NCBI GenBank assembly: GCA_017448375.1
Contig: JAFSLR010000316.1
Location: 1 to 5,405, forward strand
Origin: Synergistaceae bacterium
Lineage (GTDB): Bacteria; Synergistota; Synergistia; Synergistales; Aminobacteriaceae
DNA length: 5,405 nt
Direction of reading: 5' to 3'
This document shows positions 1 to 4,892 of the stretch, piece after piece (the first letter of the stretch is position 1; each line of letters starts with the position of its first letter). The notes beneath the pieces are model-generated. The model searched no databases. It saw only the letters and a program-made list of their open reading frames with translations, and had not been told where the DNA came from. The translations under genes and the position numbers were made by a program.

Positions 1-58
1 AACTTTCGCGGGAGAGTGTAACGCCTTTTGCGGTGATGAAGTCTTCCCCGTTGAACAT
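1..58 (-). CDS. Gene X, N-terminal 19 codons only (runs off left edge)
   Basis: This is the 5' end of a leftward gene whose body lies outside the window. The visible product starts MFNGEDFITAKGVTLSRES. The start is well supported: an AAGGAGG Shine-Dalgarno at 66-72 (minus strand) sits 7 nt before the ATG, and a TATAAT box lies upstream at 96-101. I do not recognise the family from 19 residues and assign no function. The same first 18 codons occur again at 1784-1837, identical at every base, in a truncated copy on the other side of the restriction-modification cassette. Gene X was therefore probably the original divergent neighbour of rnfC before the cassette inserted. Whether this copy is intact cannot be seen here. 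Confidence 0.6.
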   Translation of the reverse strand, partial: MFNGEDFITAKGVTLSRES

Positions 59-65
59 GATTCTT

Positions 66-101
66 CCTCCTTAAATGTGATTATGTGATGATGAAATTAT
101 A
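66..101 (-). promoter_or_regulatory. -10 box and SD of gene X (left copy)
   Basis: On the minus strand a perfect TATAAT occupies 101-96 and an AAGGAGG Shine-Dalgarno occupies 72-66, seven bases before the gene X ATG. No good -35 hexamer is seen 16-18 bp upstream, where the sequence is now endonuclease coding DNA rather than the ancestral upstream region. The TATAAT box overlaps the last codon and stop of the endonuclease gene (CTA TAA T). Gene X may therefore depend partly on read-through from the C-R transcript. The SD is seen directly; promoter activity is inferred. Confidence 0.5.
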
Positions 102-729
102 GCAAATATGGCAGCAAGTTGTTCTCGAAAAAGTCAAGCATATCGCCAACATCACTCGTATCACGCCACATATAATAGTTTTTTGTATACTCTTGAAACC
201 AATATGCTATTTCCCTGTTCCGGCGTGGATCTCTTGTTATATCTCCCACAATAACAAGCCAAAACGGGAGAATTGCTTCTGACAAACCGCCTGTTTGACG
301 TAAAACTCTCATAAGTCCAGGCGTGAAATATTTACAGCTTCTTTCATGTGCGTTCCCGCGTCCTGCTTGCATGTCCGTTGTTTCTATCCACCCGTCCTGA
401 CGCTTAATTTCACCGAAAAGTATTTTTCTGTTCTCCAAGTTCCGAATAGCGAAATCCATTGAAATACCCCATTCATATTTGGGTTTTCCATTAGCTTTCT
501 TTTCGTTTACATCTACATTGTAAATTTTATTCAACACTTCTTGTGGCAGAGGATACGTAGAATATATATCACCAAATTCATTAGGGTGTCTGTCTACACG
601 AAATTTACTCGGAAGTGTTGAATCTAAAGCACATTGCAAAGATATTTGAAACAATTCTTCTGTTTTCAATGCCTTTGCACCGCTAATCGTTTGCCAATTT
701 GCCCTTTTGCGTAATTCTTGTGTTGACAT
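97..729 (-). CDS. Type II restriction endonuclease, MunI-like (predicted site CAATTG)
   Basis: This 210-residue protein is predicted to cut double-stranded DNA that the partner methyltransferase has not protected. It matches my memory of R.MunI (about 202 residues, cuts C^AATTG) along most of its length, with shared blocks FAI, KILFGEIKRQDGW, AGRGNAHERSCK, FTPGL, GDITRDP and NYYMWR. The PD-(D/E)xK active site is D92, E107 and K109; the spacings of 15 and 2 equal MunI D83/E98/K100. Met91 replaces the usual Pro. G125-N126-A127-H128-E129-R130 matches the EcoRI GNAIER block that reads the central AATT. The ATG at 729 has an AAGGAG SD at 739-744 with 9 nt spacing. That SD abuts the C-gene stop, so the two genes form a C-R operon. 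The TAA stop (97-99) and final codons lie in the flanking repeat. Family assignment is strong, but the exact specificity is inferred from the likeness. Confidence 0.92.
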   Translation of the reverse strand: MSTQELRKRANWQTISGAKALKTEELFQISLQCALDSTLPSKFRVDRHPNEFGDIYSTYPLPQEVLNKIYNVDVNEKKANGKPKYEWGISMDFAIRNLENRKILFGEIKRQDGWIETTDMQAGRGNAHERSCKYFTPGLMRVLRQTGGLSEAILPFWLVIVGDITRDPRRNREIAYWFQEYTKNYYMWRDTSDVGDMLDFFENNLLPYLL

Positions 730-744
730 TTGTCTTAACTCCTT

Positions 745-951
745 TTACATTCCCTGAAATAGTTCCTCAAGCGTTATGCCGAAACCATTCGCAATCTTAC
801 ATATATTTTCGAGAGAAATATTTCTTTTTCCGCTTTCAACTGACGCAAGATATGTTCTGTCCATACTAATATGAAGTGCAAATTTTTCTTGGCTCATACT
901 GCTTTGCTTTCTCAATTCGCGGATACGTTCACCGAATCTTTTAGTAATCAT
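745..951 (-). CDS. R-M controller (C) protein, XRE-type HTH regulator
   Basis: This 68-residue protein is almost entirely one XRE/Cro-type helix-turn-helix domain. The core at about residues 19-43 has the conserved pattern MSQEKFA, then D31-R32-T33-Y34, then ESGKRN. Both the length and the tail (LENICKIANGFGI..EELF) are typical of C proteins of type II R-M systems. Such proteins bind as dimers near their own promoter, raising C and R expression late and limiting it at high dose, so that methylation comes first. The start at 951 has a perfect AGGAGG at 959-964 with 7 nt spacing. It is first in a leftward operon with the endonuclease gene, whose ATG lies 15 bp past the C stop, and is divergent from the methyltransferase. 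An imperfect palindrome at 990-1011 is the likely binding site. A general XRE repressor is the alternative, but the setting makes C protein far more likely. Confidence 0.9.
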   Translation of the reverse strand: MITKRFGERIRELRKQSSMSQEKFALHISMDRTYLASVESGKRNISLENICKIANGFGITLEELFQGM

Positions 952-972
952 ATTTGCGCCTCCTATTAATGC

Positions 973-1000
973 ATGATAAAATTAGTCGTCTATAAATCAA
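973..1000 (-). promoter_or_regulatory. Promoter of the C-R operon
   Basis: On the minus strand, TTGATT (1000-995) and TATCAT (978-973) are separated by 16 bp; each is one or two bases from the sigma70-type consensus. Transcription would begin near 966, leaving a very short leader with the AGGAGG (964-959) almost at the 5' end. Short or absent leaders are known for C-gene transcripts. The -35 hexamer lies inside the palindrome at 990-1011. Predicted by eye only. Confidence 0.5.
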
Positions 1001-1048
1001 CGGATTATAAGTAACAATTTTGAAAGTCTTAATTTTTCGAGAAAAGGA
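982..1048 (+). promoter_or_regulatory. Candidate methyltransferase promoter and SD
   Basis: A weak rightward promoter can be drawn with -35 TTAGTC at 982-987, an 18-bp spacer and -10 TATAAG at 1006-1011. The -10 falls in the right arm of the palindrome. The ribosome binding site AAAGGA at 1043-1048 stands 8 nt before the ATG at 1057 and supports that start. The SD is clear; the promoter is tentative. Confidence 0.35.
990..1011. promoter_or_regulatory. Imperfect palindrome, candidate C-protein operator (C-box)
   Basis: The left arm CTATAAATC (990-998) and right arm GATTATAAG (1003-1011) flank a 4-base centre, AACG. Six of nine arm positions pair (outer CT/AG and inner AATC/GATT), and the three mismatches are grouped in the middle. 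The site covers the leftward -35 box and the putative rightward -10 (TATAAG, 1006-1011), so a bound C dimer could control both directions. It is not the classical GACT/AGTC C-box, although single AGTC and GACT elements occur nearby at 984-987, 1025-1028 and 1047-1050. Function is inferred from position. Confidence 0.4.
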
Positions 1049-1056
1049 CTGTTATC

Positions 1057-1728
1057 ATGAATTTTGCAGATAAAACCACTATAAGCGGCTACTCAAAATA
1101 TAATCCTGAAGCAAAGCGCAGAAAGAAAATAAACCCACTGGATGAAATTTTCCCTGCACTACCTGACGGCAAGTACGACATTATTTATGCAGATCCACCA
1201 TGGGATTATGGCGGGAAAATGCAGTATGATAAATCTAGTATCAAATCCATAAACGTAGGTTTTGAACGTAATGTTTTTATAAGTGCTGCAATTTTTAAGT
1301 ATCCTACATTGAAGTTGGAAGAATTAAAAGAACTTAATGTACAATCTATAGCTGCCGATGATTGTATCTTATTCATGTGGACTACCGGGCCGCAGTTCGC
1401 AAATTCGATAGAACTTGGAAAAGCATGGGGATTTGAGTATAAAACGGTTGCCTTCGTATGGGATAAACAGGTACATAATCCAGGACATTACACGTTATCT
1501 CAAACAGAATTTGTCATTGCTTTCAGAAAAGGACGCTTCCCATCACCTAGAGGAGCAAGAAACATCCGGCAATTATTATCTGTACATCGTGGAGAACATA
1601 GCGAGAAGCCGGAGCAGGTAATTGATAGCATTACAAAGATGTTTCCACAGCAAAGAAAGATAGAACTTTTTGCAAGGAAAAATTATGTCGGCTGGGATAG
1701 CTGGGGTTTAGAAATTTCTAACAGTTAA
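1057..1728 (+). CDS. MT-A70-family adenine-N6 DNA methyltransferase of the R-M system
   Basis: This 223-residue protein is predicted to transfer a methyl group from S-adenosylmethionine to adenine N6 in the site cut by the neighbouring endonuclease, presumably CAATTG. The catalytic DPPW motif is at 46-49 within YDIIYADPPWDY. Further MT-A70 hallmarks are the LFMWTT strand (105-110), GFEYKTVAFVWDK (125-137), the EHSEKPEQV block (180-188) and the C-terminal KIELFARKNYVGWDSWG (201-217). MT-A70-like enzymes include M.MunI, the methylase partner of R.MunI, which agrees with the MunI-like endonuclease here. The gene is divergent from C and R. All expected motifs are present and no truncation is seen. 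The downstream flank up to the repeat (1729-1780) holds no convincing terminator. Confidence 0.92.
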   Translation: MNFADKTTISGYSKYNPEAKRRKKINPLDEIFPALPDGKYDIIYADPPWDYGGKMQYDKSSIKSINVGFERNVFISAAIFKYPTLKLEELKELNVQSIAADDCILFMWTTGPQFANSIELGKAWGFEYKTVAFVWDKQVHNPGHYTLSQTEFVIAFRKGRFPSPRGARNIRQLLSVHRGEHSEKPEQVIDSITKMFPQQRKIELFARKNYVGWDSWGLEISNS

Positions 1729-1735
1729 GGTTATG

Positions 1736-1837
1736 TCAAAATTTGATAAATAGATGAACCCATAAATTATTTTCGCCGGAAATTTCGCGGGAGAGTGTAA
1801 CGCCTTTTGCGGTGATGAAGTCTTCCCCGTTGAACAT
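1736..1837 (-). pseudogene. Truncated duplicate of gene X (33 codons)
   Basis: The ATG at 1837 has an AAGGAGG SD at 1845-1851, 7 nt upstream. The first 18 codons are identical to the gene X start at 5-58. After that the frame runs 15 further codons (from ISGENNLW) into cassette DNA and stops at TGA 1736-1738, only 7 bp from the methyltransferase stop. It is the broken member of the target duplication and is unlikely to make a working product, although its translation signals are intact. Its promoter points leftward toward the 3' end of the methyltransferase gene. Confidence 0.75.
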
Positions 1838-1884
1838 TATTCGCCCTCCTTAAATGTGATTATGTTGATGATGAAATTATAGCA
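1780..1884. repeat. Right copy of ~104-bp direct repeat flanking the R-M cassette
   Basis: This copy aligns with 1-104, with substitutions opposite positions 3, 59, 64 and 65 and one inserted T. All internal differences lie in the untranslated leader of gene X; the 55 coding bases match perfectly. This copy remains joined to the rnfC upstream region, so it probably marks the ancestral right side of the target site. Confidence 0.9.
1876..1881 (-). promoter_or_regulatory. -10 box of the gene X remnant promoter
   Basis: A perfect TATAAT lies on the minus strand inside the right repeat, about 40 bp upstream of the remnant ATG. No strong -35 is seen 17-18 bp further (AAGCAC or CAAGCA). The upstream DNA here should be the ancestral one, unlike at the left copy. 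If active it transcribes the remnant and runs antisense into the methyltransferase 3' end. Confidence 0.4.
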
Positions 1885-1911
1885 GACAGAAATTTTTTGT
1901 GCTTGTTACGC

Positions 1912-1948
1912 TATAATACAGTCAATTCCATAAATTTATTGAGGGGAG
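1912..1948 (+). promoter_or_regulatory. rnf operon promoter -10 and rnfC SD
   Basis: A perfect TATAAT at 1912-1917 lies 44 bp before the rnfC ATG, with no clear -35. GAGGGGAG at 1941-1948 is the rnfC ribosome binding site; its 13-nt distance to the ATG is longer than usual. No alternative in-frame start codon lies closer. The box is only 30 bp from the leftward TATAAT at 1876-1881, forming a tight divergent promoter pair. Confidence 0.5.
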
Positions 1949-1961
1949 TGTTTATTCTACA

Positions 1962-3311
1962 ATGAACCTGCCTACATTCTTAGGGGGAGTTCATCCTCCT
2001 GAAGGCAAAGCTCTCACGGAGAACAAAGCCATTGAGATTTTACGGCCGACAGATTCGCGGGAGTTCATTTATCCGTTGTCCCAGCATATTGGCGCACCCT
2101 GTTCACCGCTCGTGAAGAAGGGTGATCACGTTCTTGCAGGACAGAAAATTGCTGACACGGAAGCGTTCGTTTCAGCCCCTATATTTTCAGGGGTATCAGG
2201 TACAGTGAAGGAAGTCTCCTCACGTATGACCATAGCCGGAAGCATTGACCCTTGCATAGTCATCGAAAGCGACGGGAAATACGACAAGGCATCTTCACTT
2301 CTCGAAGAGTTAGGACACAAGCCGAAACCCTCCGAATATGTCAAGCTGATTCGTTCAGCTGGTATTGTCGGCATGGGCGGAGCATGTTTCCCGACTCACG
2401 TCAAACTTTCGCCCCCCAAAGATCGCGTAATCAAATGGGTAATCATCAACGCAGCTGAGTGTGAACCGTATCTTTCATGCGACAATAGGCTCATGATTGA
2501 GAGTCCTGACGAAATTATACGGGGACTCGGATATGCGCTTGAGATTTTCCCGGAGGCTGTCGGAGTTATTGCCATCGAGAACAACAAGCCCGAAGCAATT
2601 TCAACAATGACCGAGCACAACAAGAACCCTAAAATTACGGTCATGCCTCACAAGGTGAAATACCCTCAAGGCGCGGAAAAAATGCTCATATGGTCGGTAA
2701 CAGGACAGGAGATTCCAGTTGTCCCGGCACTGCCCGCTGATGTCGGCTGTATTATCCTCAACACCCGTACGGCGTGGCACATCTGCAAGGCCATTGAGGA
2801 AGGCGAACCCGTAACAGAGCGCGTAATCTCCGTAACAGGGGACGCAGTTTCAGAGCCTAAGAACGTTCAAGTCCCGTTAGGTATTTCCGTTCGCGAGCTC
2901 GTGAATTTCTGCGGGGGATTCAAAGATGAACCCGTGAAGATTATTGCGGGCGGGCCTATGATGGGTCTTGCAATGCGTTCGGTTGATGTCCCTGTCGTCA
3001 AGGGCACGTCAGGAATCTTAGCCCTCACGAAGAATCTTGCGTATATCGCTGAGGAGTCAGCCTGCATTCGTTGCGGTAAATGTATCGAGGGCTGCCCAAT
3101 GCACCTTAACCCGACACAGTTAGACCAGTTTGTTCGGAGAAGGGATTACGACTCGTTCGAGGCTTTCAACGGTATGAATTGCATTGAGTGCGGGTGCTGT
3201 TCGTATTCCTGCCCGGCCTCAAGACATCTCGCACAGGCTTGCAAAGAAGGCAAAGCAGCAGTGAACTTAGCAAGGCGCAAAGCAGCTCAGGCAAAACAGG
3301 AGGCGAAATAA
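1962..3311 (+). CDS. rnfC: Rnf complex subunit RnfC (NADH-binding, 2x[4Fe-4S])
   Basis: RnfC is the cytoplasmic-side subunit of the Rnf ferredoxin:NAD+ oxidoreductase. It binds NAD(H) and FMN and passes electrons through two [4Fe-4S] clusters. The 449 residues show the GGVHPPEGK opening (8-16), a barrel-sandwich-like region, the glycine-rich GIVGMGGACFPTHVKL (134-149, related to the NuoF fold), NAAECEPY (163-170), and GGPMMGLA (330-337). Two ferredoxin-type motifs follow: C368-x2-C371-x2-C374-x3-C378-P and C407-x2-C410-x2-C413-x3-C417-P. It lacks the long Ala/Lys-rich tail of many gammaproteobacterial RnfC proteins, and ends in a short basic Ala-rich stretch. The ATG at 1962 is the only sensible start. 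It is first in the operon, with rnfD starting 2 bp after its stop. Confidence 0.96.
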   Translation: MNLPTFLGGVHPPEGKALTENKAIEILRPTDSREFIYPLSQHIGAPCSPLVKKGDHVLAGQKIADTEAFVSAPIFSGVSGTVKEVSSRMTIAGSIDPCIVIESDGKYDKASSLLEELGHKPKPSEYVKLIRSAGIVGMGGACFPTHVKLSPPKDRVIKWVIINAAECEPYLSCDNRLMIESPDEIIRGLGYALEIFPEAVGVIAIENNKPEAISTMTEHNKNPKITVMPHKVKYPQGAEKMLIWSVTGQEIPVVPALPADVGCIILNTRTAWHICKAIEEGEPVTERVISVTGDAVSEPKNVQVPLGISVRELVNFCGGFKDEPVKIIAGGPMMGLAMRSVDVPVVKGTSGILALTKNLAYIAEESACIRCGKCIEGCPMHLNPTQLDQFVRRRDYDSFEAFNGMNCIECGCCSYSCPASRHLAQACKEGKAAVNLARRKAAQAKQEAK

Positions 3312-3313
3312 TC

Positions 3314-4276
3314 ATGTCATCAAAACTTGTCGTATCATCATCACCGCACGTGCATTCGGAGTTCAGCACACAGAAAATTATGGGCATGGTCATATACTCG
3401 CTCCTGCCCGCCGGAATCATGGGTGTATATCTTCTCGGATTCCGTTCGCTTCTCGTGATTATTGCGTGCGTAGCGGCGTGTGCTTTAAGCGAATGGGTAT
3501 GGCAGAAATTCATCATGCACCGCAAAGATACAACGGGTGATTTGTCAGCAGTTGTTACGGGATTGCTTTTAGCGTATAACCTTCCCCCAACGATTCCAAT
3601 CTGGATGGCGATATGCGGTTCAGTCTTCGCGATAATCATCGTCAAGCAGTTCTACGGCGGAATCGGCTGCAACATCGTCAACCCTGCTTTGGCCGCCCGC
3701 GCAATGATGCTCATCTCATGGCCTACAGCAATGACTACATGGACGGTGCAAGGAATCTCAGGGGCGACTCCTCTTGCTGCGATGAAGGCCGGAACACTTC
3801 CCGCGAATCTCTCATGGTGGAGTATGATTTCGGGCGACATGGGAGGCTGTATCGGTGAGACCAGCGCAATATTGTTGATACTCGGCGGGGCTTATCTCGT
3901 TTGGGAAAACGTAATCTCAGCGCGAATCCCATTAACATACATTCTCACGACCGCAATATTATCGGCACTCTTCAATCACGGCGGTGGAATGTTCCCGATT
4001 CATGAGATTATGACGGGAGGACTTCTGTTAGGTGCTATCTTCATGGCGACTGACTACACAACATCACCGATGACGGAGAAAGGACAGTACATTTACGCAT
4101 TCGGCTGCGGATTATTGACGGCGTTAATCAGGACATGGGGCGGATACCCTGAAGGCGTATCATTCTCAATCCTTATCATGAATATAGCCGTTCCGTTAAT
4201 CGACAAGTACACCGAACCGCGCACATTAGGCGCACCGAAAAGCAATTTCTTCAAGAGGATGGGGGGCAAATCATAA
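3314..4276 (+). CDS. rnfD: Rnf complex membrane subunit RnfD (covalent FMN)
   Basis: RnfD is an integral membrane subunit related to NqrB of the Na+-pumping NADH:quinone reductase. It carries flavin and takes part in coupling electron flow to ion transport. The protein has 320 residues with several hydrophobic membrane segments (for example about 24-58, 94-111, 184-198, 206-220). Conserved blocks are GGIGCNIVNPA (115-125), the flavinylation motif S149-G150-A151-T152 with Thr152 the expected FMN attachment site, GETSA (181-185), ATDYTTSP (245-252) and GGYPEGVSFSILIMN (276-290). The start at 3314 is chosen over the upstream in-frame ATG at 3188 because AGGAGG lies at 3298-3303 with 10 nt spacing; the upstream start would lie deep inside rnfC. 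The stop overlaps the rnfG ATG by one base. Confidence 0.95.
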   Translation: MSSKLVVSSSPHVHSEFSTQKIMGMVIYSLLPAGIMGVYLLGFRSLLVIIACVAACALSEWVWQKFIMHRKDTTGDLSAVVTGLLLAYNLPPTIPIWMAICGSVFAIIIVKQFYGGIGCNIVNPALAARAMMLISWPTAMTTWTVQGISGATPLAAMKAGTLPANLSWWSMISGDMGGCIGETSAILLILGGAYLVWENVISARIPLTYILTTAILSALFNHGGGMFPIHEIMTGGLLLGAIFMATDYTTSPMTEKGQYIYAFGCGLLTALIRTWGGYPEGVSFSILIMNIAVPLIDKYTEPRTLGAPKSNFFKRMGGKS

Positions 4277-4890
4277 TGTCAGAAGCAGTAAACGAAGCAA
4301 AAAATGATTCCGTGTCGTTCAATGACGCGCTGAAAAAAGCCCTTCACTTAGGGGGAACGCTTTTAGCCGTAACAGCCGTAACAGGACTCATACTCGGACT
4401 TGTTGAGAGCGTAACGAGCAAGGCAATACTTCAGGCCGAAATAGCCGCGCGTAACGAAGCATACAAGCTCATAATGCCCGCCGGAAAAACTTTCGAGGAG
4501 TCAGAAGCAAAGCCGGACGATTTTGTTACAGGAGTCGTAAAGGCAAGCGATGAGTCGGGGGTTGTAGGCTGGTGCGTGTCGGTAAGCTCTAAGGGTTACG
4601 GAGGCCAGATAGGATTCGTTGTCGGAATAACGAAGGATGGAACAGTGAAGGCCATCAACATTTTGAGTCATTCGGAGACTCCCGGACTCGGTGCTAAATC
4701 GACAGAGCCGGAATTTTACGGGCAGTTTGCGGACAAGTCATCGCTTCCGTTGAAGGTCGTAAAGGGCGGAGCATCGAATCCTGACGAAATATCAGCAATA
4801 TCGGGAGCAACAATAACATCAAACGCAATAGTCAGCGGTGTAAACGGAGCAGTTGATTATTGGGAAAAGAATCTGAAGGGGGCTGAATAG
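4276..4890 (+). CDS. rnfG: Rnf complex subunit RnfG (covalent FMN)
   Basis: RnfG is a membrane-anchored flavoprotein homologous to NqrC, with its FMN-binding domain on the outer face of the membrane. The 204 residues have an N-terminal anchor (about 26-46) followed by the FMN-binding domain. Within it GYGGQIGFVVGI (108-119) and HSETPGLGAK (132-141) are conserved, and S176-G177-A178-T179 is the flavinylation motif, with Thr179 the expected attachment residue. A flavin transferase (ApbE type), not in this window, normally attaches the FMN. The ATG at 4276 overlaps the rnfD stop (TAATG), with a GGGGGG SD at 4261-4266, consistent with translational coupling. Confidence 0.95.
   Translation: MSEAVNEAKNDSVSFNDALKKALHLGGTLLAVTAVTGLILGLVESVTSKAILQAEIAARNEAYKLIMPAGKTFEESEAKPDDFVTGVVKASDESGVVGWCVSVSSKGYGGQIGFVVGITKDGTVKAINILSHSETPGLGAKSTEPEFYGQFADKSSLPLKVVKGGASNPDEISAISGATITSNAIVSGVNGAVDYWEKNLKGAE
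4876..4882 (+). promoter_or_regulatory. SD that fixes the TTG start of rnfE
   Basis: AAGGGGG lies 10 nt before TTG 4893-4895, inside the end of rnfG. No ATG or GTG is available in frame near this point, and the first in-frame ATG would remove the conserved N-terminal part of RnfE. The SD therefore decides in favour of the TTG. Confidence 0.7.
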
Positions 4891-4892
4891 AA

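Larger units (their letters stand above)
1..104. repeat. Left copy of ~104-bp direct repeat flanking the R-M cassette
   Basis: This segment aligns base for base with 1780-1884. Differences are at positions 3, 59, 64 and 65, plus one extra T in the right copy (GTTGATG against GTGATG near position 86). The 55 bases from 4 to 58 are identical. Similarity stops sharply after AGCA at 104: AATATG follows here and GACAGA follows in the right copy. The left limit cannot be placed because the window begins at 1. The repeat holds the start codon, ribosome binding site and -10 box of gene X, and reaches about 8 bases into the endonuclease coding end. It is best explained as a target duplication made at insertion of the cassette. 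Confidence 0.9.
105..1779. mobile_element. Inserted type II R-M cassette bounded by direct repeats
   Basis: The unit contains leftward genes for the endonuclease and C protein and a rightward methyltransferase gene, and nothing else. No transposase, integrase or terminal inverted repeat is visible. It lies between two ~104-bp direct repeats of host DNA (1-104 and 1780-1884). Its base composition is visibly AT-richer than the rnf genes: 24/60 G+C in the line at 541-600 against 36/60 at 2761-2820, counted by hand. Repeats of about 100 bp around R-M genes without a transposase match the 'insertion with long target duplication' pattern described from comparisons of Helicobacter pylori genomes. 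The right junction at about 1780 is uncertain by a few bases, because the left copy is cut by the window edge. Confidence 0.7.

Noticed and set aside
1415..1621. 68-codon frame inside the methyltransferase gene
   Set aside because: Alternate-frame shadow; the main frame carries the conserved MT-A70 blocks across the same bases.
1771..1795. Possible terminator hairpin after the methyltransferase gene
   Set aside because: Only the short palindrome GAAATTTC (1779-1786) is present, with no stable stem or following T run.
1..1884. Composite transposon or insertion sequence
   Set aside because: The repeats encode a gene start rather than a transposase, and there are no terminal inverted repeats or short target duplications.
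3188..3313. N-terminal extension of rnfD from an upstream ATG
   Set aside because: It lies inside the rnfC cysteine-cluster coding region, has no SD, and the ATG at 3314 has a perfect AGGAGG.
3166..3645. 159-codon open frame on the minus strand across the rnfC-rnfD junction
   Set aside because: Antisense shadow of two well-supported genes; composition is unlike a natural protein.
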